From NCBI GenBank assembly GCA_044374195.1, contig JBILOY010000012.1:10955-74954 (forward strand): a stretch of DNA of 64,000 nucleotides. The letters are read 5' to 3'. Every line of letters starts with the position of its first letter. The stretch's first letter is position 1. The notes beneath the pieces are model-generated. The model was not told the DNA's origin and did not search any database. It was given only the letters and a program-made list of their open reading frames with translations. Positions 15,735 through 24,165 of this stretch are shown here, piece by piece. This stretch comes from CAIKZY01 sp044374195. Lineage in GTDB: Bacteria; Actinomycetota; Actinomycetes; S36-B12. The translations under genes were made by a program, and so were the position numbers.

Positions 15735-17723
15735 TCAAAGACTCAGGTCGCGTGGATCGCATACGACCTGCACGACACCTGCATCGCGCCTGGCGCTTCG
15801 CACTGAATTAACCGCGCGCAGTGCGCGCGAGAGCGCCAACCCGTTCTCTCGAGTCGCGACCAGGAACGCCCGATCATGCTCATTAGGACCCAAGAGCCGA
15901 TGAGGGACTGAGACCAAAGCCGATACGTCGGCGATGTCCGCTGAATTGCCGCGCAGGGCCACCATGCGCGTGGATGGAGGGAGCCCGGCAGTGCCGCGCT
16001 GAGCGAGCTCGTGAGCGGCGAACCAAGCGGCATCCCAACGGATGAGGGCTTGAACGGCAGGTGCAGAGCTTTCGGCGGTGACAACAACGTGGGCGCCTGG
16101 GCGTGCAAGTGCTGAGGCCGTGAACCAACGCAAGCAGGCTACCTCTGCCGCATCGAGATTCGGATGCTCAAGTTGAGATCTTGCGTCAAGGAGCAGAACC
16201 GCTGCGTAGCCGGAGTCAGGAGTTGGCTCGGCCCCGGGGGTAGACACGATGAGAGCCGGCGAGTCATCAACACGACCAAGCAGAGATTCACCCGTGGACC
16301 ACCGCACTCGAGTGCCACTGAACGCCCTGCCGAATTCCTCCGCAGTACGTTCCACGCCGATCGTCACCGCGCGAAGATATGTACTGCGGCAGTTTGTGCA
16401 ATGCCAAGCGACCACTGGCTTGGCACACCATCCGCACGCCGGCAAGGTGTGCCCGCTGGCCAGGGCCAATGGTCCCCCGCATTCACACAAGGCTCGCTGC
16501 CTGCAGTCTTGACATGCCAAAGCCGGCGTATGCCCACGTCGAGGCACCTGGATCAAGACTGGTCCTTCGCGCAGGCCTTCTTTGGCGACTAGCCAGGCTG
16601 TGTGAGGGATTCGGGCGACCGCTGCTGCGGAGTCCTGACGCTCATCGCCTTGCTGCAACGCGCGAATAACCGGAGCGTCACGCTTGATCGCACTGCGCAA
16701 CGGCACAACCGAACGCGCCCATCCCGACTCGCACAAGTTCTGCGCGGCGATACTGCGTGCGGCAGACCCGATGGCAAGCGAGCACTTGACTTGATGAGCT
16801 CGCATCACTGCGACATCGCGTGCGTGCCAATACGGTGCGTGCGGATCGACCATGGAGTCATCGGAGTCGTCCCACACGACGATCAGGCGGAGATTGTGAA
16901 CCGGTGCGAACACGGCAGACCGGGTGCCGATCACTATCCGGGCATGACCTCGAAGAACGCGGACGAACTCTCGATACCGCTTCTCTGGTCCGGCATCGGC
17001 GGCGAGTACGGCAAGATCCTGAGGACTCACGTCGCTGGCGACCTGTGCGGTTACGGCATCTATCGATTTCTTGTCGGGGACCACCACCAGAACACCGGCA
17101 GTTGGATCGCTCGCGACGACGCGAATAAGGCCAGCGATATCCGCAGCCCAACCGTGCGCCGGACGCCCGCTCCAGGCCCAGCGCGACACCTTGCCTTCGG
17201 CCAGCCGTCCGACCAAGGTGGAGCCATTGGCGTACTTGGACCAATTCTCGATGTCGAGCTCGCTCACGGACACCGTTCGACCAGATTCCTGCGTGAACTC
17301 ACGTGACTCTGCTCGCGCATGCCTGGGAGGAACAGCCGCTCGAACGACGTCAGAGAACGTACCGGCGTAACGATCAGCCACAGCATCCACCAGGGTGCAG
17401 ATCTCCGGAGTCAGCACAATCTCGGGCGAGATCACTCGCTCAAGAGGGCGCAGACTGGCGTGAGTAGATGAGGTCTCCGCCCTTCCGACGACGAAACCAT
17501 CCAGCAATCGGCCAGCGAAACGCACACGTACGCGCACTCCCGGAACCGCAGTTGCGGAAAGCTTCTCCGGAACCTGGTAGTCGAAGACTTTGTCGAGATG
17601 CGGCACTGGCGAGTCGATGCGCACGTGCGCAATCGGCATGGTCGCGGCGAGCGGAAGCACGGCACGCTTGCGTGGTGCCGGTTTACCCGGCACCAGCGCT
17701 AGTTGATCGTGCTCAGCGATCAC
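15735..17723 (-). CDS. priA: Degenerate primosomal protein N' (PriA), helicase motifs lost
   Basis: Homologue of replication-restart PriA, 662 residues, but lacking the ATPase signatures. Where Walker A should be there is only WAADIAGLIRVVASDPTAG with no GKT, and the DEAH box is replaced by WDDSDDS. The N-terminal 3'-DNA-binding domain (VRIDSPVPHLDKVFDYQVPE, GVRVRVRFAGRLLDGFVVG) is intact. So are eight cysteines of the two zinc fingers (CQDC, CEC, CGWC, CTNC between about 405 and 445). This helicase-dead form is known for actinobacteria, so its role is probably DNA binding or scaffolding. The GTG at 17723 overlaps metK by four bases. Confidence 0.9.
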   Translation of the reverse strand: MIAEHDQLALVPGKPAPRKRAVLPLAATMPIAHVRIDSPVPHLDKVFDYQVPEKLSATAVPGVRVRVRFAGRLLDGFVVGRAETSSTHASLRPLERVISPEIVLTPEICTLVDAVADRYAGTFSDVVRAAVPPRHARAESREFTQESGRTVSVSELDIENWSKYANGSTLVGRLAEGKVSRWAWSGRPAHGWAADIAGLIRVVASDPTAGVLVVVPDKKSIDAVTAQVASDVSPQDLAVLAADAGPEKRYREFVRVLRGHARIVIGTRSAVFAPVHNLRLIVVWDDSDDSMVDPHAPYWHARDVAVMRAHQVKCSLAIGSAARSIAAQNLCESGWARSVVPLRSAIKRDAPVIRALQQGDERQDSAAAVARIPHTAWLVAKEGLREGPVLIQVPRRGHTPALACQDCRQRALCECGGPLALASGHTLPACGWCAKPVVAWHCTNCRSTYLRAVTIGVERTAEEFGRAFSGTRVRWSTGESLLGRVDDSPALIVSTPGAEPTPDSGYAAVLLLDARSQLEHPNLDAAEVACLRWFTASALARPGAHVVVTAESSAPAVQALIRWDAAWFAAHELAQRGTAGLPPSTRMVALRGNSADIADVSALVSVPHRLLGPNEHDRAFLVATRENGLALSRALRAVNSVRSARRDAGVVQVVCDPRDLSL

Positions 17724-18970
17724 ACACCTGCGACTTCGCGCAGCGTTGCCGCGCGATCGGTGTTCTCCCAGGTGAAGGTGCCGTTGACAATGGTGCGTGC
17801 CGCCTCGTCATCGGCGTCGAGCAGGACGTTGACACCCTGGGGTCGACCGAAATGGCCATAGGCACTTGTCACGCGGTAGATCGGGCGAAGCAGATCGAGA
17901 TCACGAATGATTGCGGCGGGACGCAGGTCGAACACGTCGAGAACCGCAGTCTGGATCGCCTCGTCGCTGATGATTCCGGTACCAAAGGTCTCGACGAAAA
18001 CACCGACTGGGTGAGCCTTACCGATTGCGTAGGCCACCTGAACCTCGCAGCGGGTTGCCAGGCCTGCCGCCACGACGTTCTTGGCGACCCAGCGCATCGC
18101 ATAGGCCGCTGAGCGATCGACCTTTGACGGATCCTTACCGGAGAAGGCTCCGCCTCCGTGGCGTGCCATGCCGCCGTAAGTGTCGACGATGATCTTGCGG
18201 CCGGTGAGGCCTGCGTCGCCCATCGGACCGCCTACGACGAACTTGCCCGTGGGATTGACGAGCAGCCGGTAGTCGCGCGAGTCGAGATCGATGCCGGCGA
18301 GGATCGGATCGACGACGTGCTTGCGGATATCGGGAGTCAGCATGTTCTCGAGGCTGATGTTGTCGGCATGCTGGCTCGACACCACGACAGTATCGATGCG
18401 TACGGGGCGCTGATTCTCGTCGTACTCGATGGTGACCTGGGTCTTGCCGTCAGGGCGCAGGTAGGGAACGGTGCCGTCCTTGCGCACGTCGGTGAGCTTC
18501 TCAGCCATCCGGTGCGCGAGTGCGATCGGGAGAGGCATGAGCTCAAGGGTGTCGGTCGATGCATATCCGAACATCAGTCCCTGGTCGCCGGCGCCCTGAC
18601 GATCGAGCGGATCGGCGCTGCCGCCCTCGCGCTCCTCGATAGCGTCATTGACACCCTGAGCAATATCGGGAGACTGCTGGCCGATCGACACCTGGATACC
18701 GCACGAGGCACCGTCGAAGCCCTTGATGGATGAGTCATACCCAATGCCATTGACCGCGCGACGCACGATGCTCATGACGTCGGCGAACCCCGAGGTGGTG
18801 ACCTCACCCGCGACATGTACCTGACCGGTGGTGAGCAAGGTCTCGACCGCGACGCGGCTCTTGGAATCCTGCTTGAGCAGGTCGTCGAGGATCGCGTCAC
18901 TGATCTGGTCAGCCATCTTGTCCGGATGACCCTCGGTAACTGACTCGGAGGTGAACAGGCGCTTGGACAT
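17720..18970 (-). CDS. metK: S-adenosylmethionine synthetase
   Basis: Makes SAM from methionine and ATP; a homotetramer in the cytosol. The 416-residue sequence has TEGHPDKMADQISDAILD, GAGDQGLMFGYA and the GGGAFSGKDPSKVDRSAAY glycine-rich loop. The ATG follows AAGGGAG (18985-18979) at an 8-base spacing. It is preceded by a SAM-IV riboswitch, so product feedback on expression is expected. It heads a cluster of thirteen same-strand genes that runs to sseB with overlaps or very short gaps. Confidence 0.98.
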   Translation of the reverse strand: MSKRLFTSESVTEGHPDKMADQISDAILDDLLKQDSKSRVAVETLLTTGQVHVAGEVTTSGFADVMSIVRRAVNGIGYDSSIKGFDGASCGIQVSIGQQSPDIAQGVNDAIEEREGGSADPLDRQGAGDQGLMFGYASTDTLELMPLPIALAHRMAEKLTDVRKDGTVPYLRPDGKTQVTIEYDENQRPVRIDTVVVSSQHADNISLENMLTPDIRKHVVDPILAGIDLDSRDYRLLVNPTGKFVVGGPMGDAGLTGRKIIVDTYGGMARHGGGAFSGKDPSKVDRSAAYAMRWVAKNVVAAGLATRCEVQVAYAIGKAHPVGVFVETFGTGIISDEAIQTAVLDVFDLRPAAIIRDLDLLRPIYRVTSAYGHFGRPQGVNVLLDADDEAARTIVNGTFTWENTDRAATLREVAGV

Positions 18971-19026
18971 GATCGTTACTCCCTTGACTGTTGCTTACCG
19001 CTGCTCCGTCGGTGGAACTCGCGCTT

Positions 19027-19040
19027 GCCCCTGATGGGGC
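19027..19040 (-). other. Hairpin between SAM-IV aptamer and metK
   Basis: GCCCC (19040-19036) pairs with GGGGC (19031-19027) around a four-base loop, directly 3' of the aptamer. It has no U-tract, so it is not an intrinsic terminator. It may be part of the expression platform, or simply spacer structure before the metK ribosome-binding site. Confidence 0.4.
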
Positions 19041-19042
19041 CT

Positions 19043-19120
19043 GGTCTGCTCCCGGAGCACCCCACCGCGGAGGAGGGTTGCCGACCAGCGAGCCGGGACT
19101 TAGCGCTGGTACTCGTGACC
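19043..19120 (-). ncRNA. SAM-IV riboswitch aptamer upstream of metK
   Basis: On the minus strand the block opens with GGTCACGAGT (19120-19111) and continues through CCAGCG, AAGTCCCGGC, CGCTGG, CGGCAACCCTCC, CGCGGTGGGGTGC and a final GACC (19046-19043) closing helix P1. These are the conserved segments, in order, of the SAM-IV class known from actinobacteria. The inner CCAGCG/CGCTGG helix is also complementary. The position 73 bases before metK is what the class predicts. The switch mechanism is probably translational, since no U-tract follows. Confidence 0.92.
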
Positions 19121-19127
19121 TACCCCG

Positions 19128-19133
19128 AGAATA
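19128..19133 (-). promoter_or_regulatory. Candidate -10 box of the metK transcript
   Basis: TATTCT (19133-19128) on the minus strand is a good TANNNT -10 hexamer. It would start transcription at about 19121, precisely at the first base of the SAM-IV aptamer. No good -35 is visible. The agreement between start site and aptamer edge is the main support. Confidence 0.5.
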
Positions 19134-19164
19134 CACGAGTGGGTCGACGACTACGTGCATGCGG

Positions 19165-19197
19165 ATGCCCGCGCCGCGGCCTTTAGTGGGCGGGCAT
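19165..19197 (-). terminator. Hairpin at the end of coaBC
   Basis: ATGCCCGC (19197-19190) pairs with GCGGGCAT (19172-19165), spanning the coaBC stop codon, with a 17-base interior that could fold further. No U-tract follows. It lies between the end of the pyrimidine/coaBC cluster and the metK promoter and may separate the two transcripts. Confidence 0.4.
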
Positions 19198-20391
19198 TGC
19201 GGCCAGGACTGCATCCCACACGGCATCTGAGATGGCCGCTTTGGAGGTCTTTGAGACCGCGAGCTCCCTGCCTTGACCCACGATGACGATCTCGTTGTCA
19301 TCGGTGCCGAATGCCTTCCCATCGCTGACATCGTTGACGACGAGTAAGTCGCAGCCCTTCCGAGCCAGCTTGGCGCGCCCATGCTCGATGACGGATGAGG
19401 AGTCGTCACCGGTCTCGGCCGCGAAACCCACAATGAAGGGGGCGGCGCCATCGCGCTGGCGGACAATCGAGGCGAGGATGTCAGTTGTCGGAACCAGACT
19501 CACGCTGACACTTTCGGTTGTCTCACCCTTCTTGATCTTGGCGCCGGCCACATCGTCGGCGCGGAAATCCGCCACAGCGGCCGCCATCACGACTACGTCA
19601 CAGTCGGGTATGAGTCGCATGACTTCTTGGTGCATCTGCGAGCCCGAACTCACTCGACTCAAGGAGACGCCGGCAGGGGGCTCGGCATCGACATGGGCCG
19701 CAACGACAGTCACCGAGGCTCCGCGCGCCACTGCCGTGCGGGCGAGCTCGAACCCTTGCTTGCCACTGCTGTGATTTCCGATGAAGCGCACCGGATCGAT
19801 CGCCTCTCGGGTACCACCGGCGGTGATGAGAATTCGCATCCCGGCGAGATCCTGCGCGGGTGCTCGACGCAGGGCGTCTCGTGCTGCTGCCACGATCGCC
19901 GAGGGATTCGGCAATCGACCGGGGCCGGTGTCGGCTCCGGTGAGCCGGCCTGACGCAGGCTCAAGCACGATCACCCCACGAGCGCGAAGCTCAGCAACGT
20001 TGCGCTGCGTGGCCGGGTGCTGCCACATCTCGGTGTGCATGGCCGGGGCCATAACTATCGGGCATCGCGCAGTAAGCAAGATGTTGGTGAGAAGGTCATC
20101 GGCAATGCCGTGCGTAGCTCGAGCGATGAGATCCGCAGTCGCAGGTGCAACGAGAACGAGATCTGCGGATTGCCCGAGCTTGACGTGGGGAACCTGCTCG
20201 ACGTGATCCCAGACGCTCGCGCTGACCGACTTGCCTGATAGCGCAGCCCACGTGGGAGCGCCCACGAATTCCAGTGCAGCAGCGGTGGGAACGACGGTGA
20301 CGTCGTGACCGGATTCAGTGAGACCGCGAAGAATCTCGACGGCCTTGTAGGCGGCAATGCCGCCTGCGACACCCAGGACGATGCGGGGCAC
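19183..20391 (-). CDS. coaBC: Phosphopantothenoylcysteine decarboxylase / synthetase
   Basis: Two steps of coenzyme A synthesis in one 402-residue protein. The N-terminal CoaC flavoprotein decarboxylase has VLGVAGGIAAYKAVEILR and the PAMHTEMWQHPATQ substrate loop. The C-terminal CoaB ligase, which uses CTP in bacteria, has ITAGGTREAIDPVRFIGNHS and AAVADFRADDVAGAKIKK. The start is a GTG at 20391, 23 bases after rpoZ. It is the last gene of the pyrimidine-mihF-gmk-rpoZ cluster, ending in a hairpin just before the metK promoter region. Confidence 0.97.
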   Translation of the reverse strand: MPRIVLGVAGGIAAYKAVEILRGLTESGHDVTVVPTAAALEFVGAPTWAALSGKSVSASVWDHVEQVPHVKLGQSADLVLVAPATADLIARATHGIADDLLTNILLTARCPIVMAPAMHTEMWQHPATQRNVAELRARGVIVLEPASGRLTGADTGPGRLPNPSAIVAAARDALRRAPAQDLAGMRILITAGGTREAIDPVRFIGNHSSGKQGFELARTAVARGASVTVVAAHVDAEPPAGVSLSRVSSGSQMHQEVMRLIPDCDVVVMAAAVADFRADDVAGAKIKKGETTESVSVSLVPTTDILASIVRQRDGAAPFIVGFAAETGDDSSSVIEHGRAKLARKGCDLLVVNDVSDGKAFGTDDNEIVIVGQGRELAVSKTSKAAISDAVWDAVLAAMPAH

Positions 20392-20414
20392 ATGTACCCC
20401 GGCCGTGCTGGAAG

Positions 20415-20678
20415 TCAGCTGAGGTCCTCGACCGCCTCGGAGGTCAGCAGGCCGGCGTCGATCTCGCGCAGGGCGATCGACAGGGGCTTCTCCTGAACAT
20501 GGGTTTCGACCAACGGGCCGACGTACTCGAGCAGGCCTTCACCCAGCTGGGAATAGTAAGCGTTGATCTGGCGGGCGCGCTTGGATGCGTAGATCACCAG
20601 TGAGTACTTCGACTCGGTCTTGTCGAGCAGGGCGTCAATGGAGGGATGAGTGATGCCCTCGGCGCGAACGTTGCTCAT
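20415..20678 (-). CDS. rpoZ: RNA polymerase omega subunit
   Basis: Omega helps assemble and stabilise RNA polymerase by wrapping beta-prime. It has 87 residues, with the conserved ITHPSIDALLDKTESKYSLV and SKRARQINAYYSQLG, and the actinobacterial C-terminal extension LEYVGPLVETHVQEKPLSIALREI. The 41-base gap between gmk and rpoZ holds a weak imperfect hairpin and nothing else. The gmk-rpoZ-coaBC order is conserved in the phylum. Confidence 0.97.
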   Translation of the reverse strand: MSNVRAEGITHPSIDALLDKTESKYSLVIYASKRARQINAYYSQLGEGLLEYVGPLVETHVQEKPLSIALREIDAGLLTSEAVEDLS

Positions 20679-20719
20679 GACAATGCCTCTTTACGTCGGT
20701 TCTTCGGGGAGAACGGCGT

Positions 20720-21271
20720 TCAGCCGTGCAAGAAGTCTAGCAAGGCCCGGGCAGACTCCAGGACATCGGCATTGACGACCACGTCGTCGAACTCCCCTTG
20801 AGCAGCCAATTCCAGCCGAGCGGCATCAAGGCGCGCTTGGACGGCTTCGGGCGATTCTGTCCCACGGCCGGTCAGCCGGGCCTCGAGGACCTCCCACGAA
20901 GGTGGGGCCAAGAACACTAGGCGCGCTGTGGGATCGCTCAGGCGTACCTGACGAGCTCCCTGGAGCTCGATCTCCAAGATCACAGGGGTGCCGGCCGACC
21001 TGCGCTCGTGGACGGGGCCACGGGGCGTTCCGTACCGATTCCCGGCGAATTCGGCCCATTCGAGGAACTCCCCCGCCTGGACCATCAACTCGAAGTGCTC
21101 CTCGGACACAAAAAAGTAATTGACGCCGTCCTTCTCCCCCTCACGAGGGGAACGGGTAGTGGCGCTCACGGAGAGCCATACGCTTGAGTCCTGAGCCAGA
21201 GCGGCCGCGACGACGGTGCTCTTGCCAACTCCAGAGGGTCCGGAAACAACGATCAGCGGCGCTGGGGGCAT
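20720..21271 (-). CDS. gmk: Guanylate kinase
   Basis: Phosphorylates GMP to GDP. A 183-residue P-loop kinase with LIVVSGPSGVGKSTVV at the N-terminus, SVSATTRSPREGEKDGVNYFFVS for GMP binding, and EIELQGARQVR. The ATG overlaps the mihF stop by one base. It is a purine enzyme embedded between pyrimidine genes and rpoZ, a standard actinobacterial arrangement. Confidence 0.97.
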   Translation of the reverse strand: MPPAPLIVVSGPSGVGKSTVVAAALAQDSSVWLSVSATTRSPREGEKDGVNYFFVSEEHFELMVQAGEFLEWAEFAGNRYGTPRGPVHERRSAGTPVILEIELQGARQVRLSDPTARLVFLAPPSWEVLEARLTGRGTESPEAVQARLDAARLELAAQGEFDDVVVNADVLESARALLDFLHG

Positions 21272-21579
21272 CAGATGACTCTCAGAAGCTCGAGTCGTTG
21301 ACGCTCGCCCAGACCTCGAAGGCGCCTGGAAGCGGCGATGTCGATCTCGCGCATGATGGCATCGGCCTTAGCCGTGCCTACGCCCGGCAGAGCCGTGAGA
21401 AAGGCACGAATCGGCAGGGCCCCCCAGGCGAGATTGGCCTCGCAGGACTCCAAGACCTCTCGCCCGTTGAGTTCTCCCGACTTGAGCTGCTGGCGGATCA
21501 GCGCCCGTTCCTGGCGAGCAGCGAGAGCGCTCTCGAGAGCTTGGGAACGCTGCTCAGGGGTGCGCGTGGGAGCGGTCAT
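21271..21579 (-). CDS. mihF: Actinobacterial integration host factor (mIHF)
   Basis: A small nucleoid-associated DNA-binding protein of 102 residues, unrelated to proteobacterial IHF and specific to actinobacteria. The conserved core is LKSGELNGREVLESCEAN followed by the helix-hairpin-helix-like AFLTALPGVGTAKADAIMREIDI and an arginine-rich C-terminus (RRLRGLGERQRLELL). It overlaps pyrF by four bases. Its presence here is one of the main taxonomic markers of the window. Confidence 0.95.
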   Translation of the reverse strand: MTAPTRTPEQRSQALESALAARQERALIRQQLKSGELNGREVLESCEANLAWGALPIRAFLTALPGVGTAKADAIMREIDIAASRRLRGLGERQRLELLRVI

Positions 21580-22283
21580 CGAGCCGCCGCCAGGCCATCG
21601 CGAATGGCACGGGCAGCTGCTCCGGGGTCAGCTGCTGCAGTGATCGGTCGACCGATGACAAGAAGATCCGCGCCCGCGGCAAGAGCCGATTCGGGAGTCG
21701 CTACCCGCTTCTGGTCATCGACCCCAGCACCAGCCGGTCGCACTCCAGGAGTGATCAAGGTGATGTCGTCCGGAACAGCGCTGCGAATCGCGGACACCTC
21801 AAGCGGAGAACAGACGATTGCCCGGGCTCCCGCACCCACGGCGAGCACTGCAAGGCGCACCGCCGCCTCAAGCGATGGACCACGCATGCCGATGGATTCC
21901 AGCACCGAGTCATCGAGGGAGGTAAGCACCGTCACGGCAGTGATTCGAGTCGAGGGAAGAGCATTCGCTGCCGCAGAGATCATGTCGGCACCGCCGGCCG
22001 CATGCACCGTGAGAAAGTCGGGCGCAAGATCGCCGACGGCCTTGGCGGCGCCGGCAACAGTCGCGGGAATGTCGTGCAGCTTGAGATCCAGGAAGATCTT
22101 CGTGTCCGCAGCTCCCGCGCGAAGTGCAGCCTCGCGTGCTGCCTTCACCGCATCGGCCCCGTCTCGGCAGAACACCTCGAGCCCGACTTTCAAAGTCGAA
22201 ACAAAAGGCGAGGTCTCGAATGCCCAACTCGCAAGGGTGGCGAGATCGGGCGCATCAAGAGCTACGGCAATCGGGGCACTCAT
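21576..22283 (-). CDS. pyrF: Orotidine 5'-phosphate decarboxylase
   Basis: Last step of UMP synthesis. A TIM barrel of 235 residues with IAVALDAPDL at the start, the catalytic FLDLKLHDIPATV (D-K-x-x-D array) near residue 65, and the phosphate-binding TPGVRPAG. The short form with the DxKxxDI motif places it with the common bacterial group. The ATG overlaps the pyrD stop by four bases. Confidence 0.96.
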   Translation of the reverse strand: MSAPIAVALDAPDLATLASWAFETSPFVSTLKVGLEVFCRDGADAVKAAREAALRAGAADTKIFLDLKLHDIPATVAGAAKAVGDLAPDFLTVHAAGGADMISAAANALPSTRITAVTVLTSLDDSVLESIGMRGPSLEAAVRLAVLAVGAGARAIVCSPLEVSAIRSAVPDDITLITPGVRPAGAGVDDQKRVATPESALAAGADLLVIGRPITAAADPGAAARAIRDGLAAAR

Positions 22284-23305
22284 TCGACCTCGAGCTCCTC
22301 TTCCAGTACTTCAGCAAACTCCGAATCAGCAGCACGGTGCGCGTAGGAGATCGCATCACGCAAGCGGGAGAAGCCGTGATCTGCCAATTGCTGCGCCAGT
22401 TCATGCTGAATACGAATCGGTGCACTGGGGTCATTGAAAACCACTGTGCCGACCGAGACCGCGCTCGCGCCCGCGAGGATGAACTGAAAGGCATCCTGTC
22501 CGGTGCGAATCCCGCCCATGCCCAGAATCGGGATGTCCGGCAATGCCTGGCGAATCTGCCAGACGCAGCGCACTGCAATCGGCCTGATCGCAGGGCCGGA
22601 AAGGCCACCGGTGACTCCGGCGAGAGCCGGACGCATTGAGTCGGTGTTGATCACCATTCCCAGCGTCGTGTTCATCACCGAGATTCCGGTCGCACCCGCT
22701 CGCACGACAGCATGTGCAATCTCGGTGATGTCGGTGACATCGGGCGAGAGTTTGGCCAGGATCGGCATCTTCGGATCGCTGAACCGCCGCACGGCCTGGA
22801 TGACACTGGATGCCGAATCCGGCTGGCAGGCGAAGACCAAGCCGCGATTGTCGACGTTGGGGCAGGAAATGTTGACCTCAATGCCGGCGATCCCTGGCAC
22901 ATTCCGAAGTTTCTGCGCGAGCTTGGAGTACTCGTCGACATTGCTGCCGGCGATGGAAACGATCGTGCGGGCACCCCGTTGATCAAGCCAAGCGAGATCC
23001 TTCTCGATGAACTGATCGATGCCAGGCCCCTGGAGCCCGATCGAATTGAGCATTCCGCTGGGAGTCTCGGCCATGCGAGGAGTCGCGCGGCCTGAGCGAG
23101 GCTGCAACATGACGCTCTTGGTCACGATGCCGCCCAGTTCGGTGATATCGAAGAACTGATCGAGCTCACGCCCGGCGGCTGCACAGCCAGACGCAGTCAG
23201 AACCGGTGCTGGCAATTCGAGAAAGCCGAGATCAGTCGACATGTCGACGTCAGGTGGGCGCTCGGCAGCGGAACCACCTGCAGGCGAGAACACCGCGCGA
23301 GTCAT
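22280..23305 (-). CDS. pyrD: Dihydroorotate dehydrogenase, class 1B catalytic subunit
   Basis: Oxidises dihydroorotate to orotate using FMN in the cytosol. The 341-residue protein has LPAPVLTASGC, the catalytic-cysteine loop EVNISCPNVDNRG, AKLSPDVTDI and GMGGIRTGQDAFQFILAGASAVSVGT. Its immediate partner PyrK (Fe-S/FAD) overlaps it by one base, which marks the NAD-linked 1B heterotetramer rather than the membrane quinone-linked class 2. The first ~20 residues are not conserved; an internal ATG (MSTDLGF) is a possible alternative start. Confidence 0.96.
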   Translation of the reverse strand: MTRAVFSPAGGSAAERPPDVDMSTDLGFLELPAPVLTASGCAAAGRELDQFFDITELGGIVTKSVMLQPRSGRATPRMAETPSGMLNSIGLQGPGIDQFIEKDLAWLDQRGARTIVSIAGSNVDEYSKLAQKLRNVPGIAGIEVNISCPNVDNRGLVFACQPDSASSVIQAVRRFSDPKMPILAKLSPDVTDITEIAHAVVRAGATGISVMNTTLGMVINTDSMRPALAGVTGGLSGPAIRPIAVRCVWQIRQALPDIPILGMGGIRTGQDAFQFILAGASAVSVGTVVFNDPSAPIRIQHELAQQLADHGFSRLRDAISYAHRAADSEFAEVLEEELEVE

Positions 23306-24165
23306 CAGTGGCCGCCTTCCACCGGAGCGCCCCAGGCATCGGCAGGAACCGAGCCCACATCACTCCAGCGCACCCTGTCGCCACGGAACACCGGGCCTTC
23401 CACGCAGGACCGCACCATACGGGTGACGCCATCGTCGCCGATCACTGGAAGCACGCATGTCATGCAGACACCGATACCGCAGGCCATGGACTCCTCGACC
23501 GAGCACTGGCTGTGTGCTCGCTTCTCTGAGGCCACCGCTGCGACCGCCGAGAGCATTCCCATCGGGCCGCAGGCATACACCACCGCGGAATCGGACTTGT
23601 CCATGATGCCCGGAAGGACATCCGTCACGCGGCCTTGAGTGCCCGACGAACCATCGTCGGTAGTAATTGTGAGAGTCGTAGCCAAGCGCTTGATGTCCAG
23701 AGTGCCAAACAGTTTTTCTTCGGTTGACGCACCGAGCACCACATCGACACGACATCCGCGCTCGCGAAGTTGCTCGGCAAGCATGAACAACGGTGCGGAC
23801 CCGTAACCGCCACCGACGAGTACGCAGGAGACTTTCTCCTTGGGCAGGATGAACGGTCGACCAAGGGGGCCCACGATGTTGAGCGGATCATGTCGGCGGC
23901 GCTCACTGAGCCACTGCGAGCCCTTCCCGCTGACTCCGACGACAATGTCGAGTGTTCCGCCATACATACCGCGCATCTGCACCTGATGAATCGCGAAAGA
24001 CCGGCGGAGCAGCATCGAGGATTCCTCGCCGCCGATCGCTACGTTGAGGAAATGGCCAGGCCGGGTGATCTCCGGAATCCCGGGCGCGGTCAAGGAGATG
24101 ACGAAATAGCTGCCGGCGCGCTTGACATCGAGTACCTCGCCACGAATCTGGAGCGGGTTGCTCAT
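23305..24165 (-). CDS. pyrK: Dihydroorotate dehydrogenase electron-transfer subunit
   Basis: FAD/[2Fe-2S] subunit that passes electrons from PyrD to NAD+. The 286-residue sequence shows the FAD-binding ferredoxin-reductase domain (RRSFAIHQVQ), the NAD-binding VLVGGGYGSAPLFMLAEQL, and four cysteines for the cluster in the C-terminal part (ACGIGVCMTCVLP and RSCVEGPVF). Its ATG overlaps the carB stop by four bases. Confidence 0.96.
   Translation of the reverse strand: MSNPLQIRGEVLDVKRAGSYFVISLTAPGIPEITRPGHFLNVAIGGEESSMLLRRSFAIHQVQMRGMYGGTLDIVVGVSGKGSQWLSERRRHDPLNIVGPLGRPFILPKEKVSCVLVGGGYGSAPLFMLAEQLRERGCRVDVVLGASTEEKLFGTLDIKRLATTLTITTDDGSSGTQGRVTDVLPGIMDKSDSAVVYACGPMGMLSAVAAVASEKRAHSQCSVEESMACGIGVCMTCVLPVIGDDGVTRMVRSCVEGPVFRGDRVRWSDVGSVPADAWGAPVEGGH

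Noticed and set aside
21184..22437. A 417-codon plus-strand open frame across gmk, mihF and pyrF
   Set aside because: It spans three convincing minus-strand genes and its translation is Arg/Ser/Ala-rich noise typical of antisense frames in GC-rich DNA.
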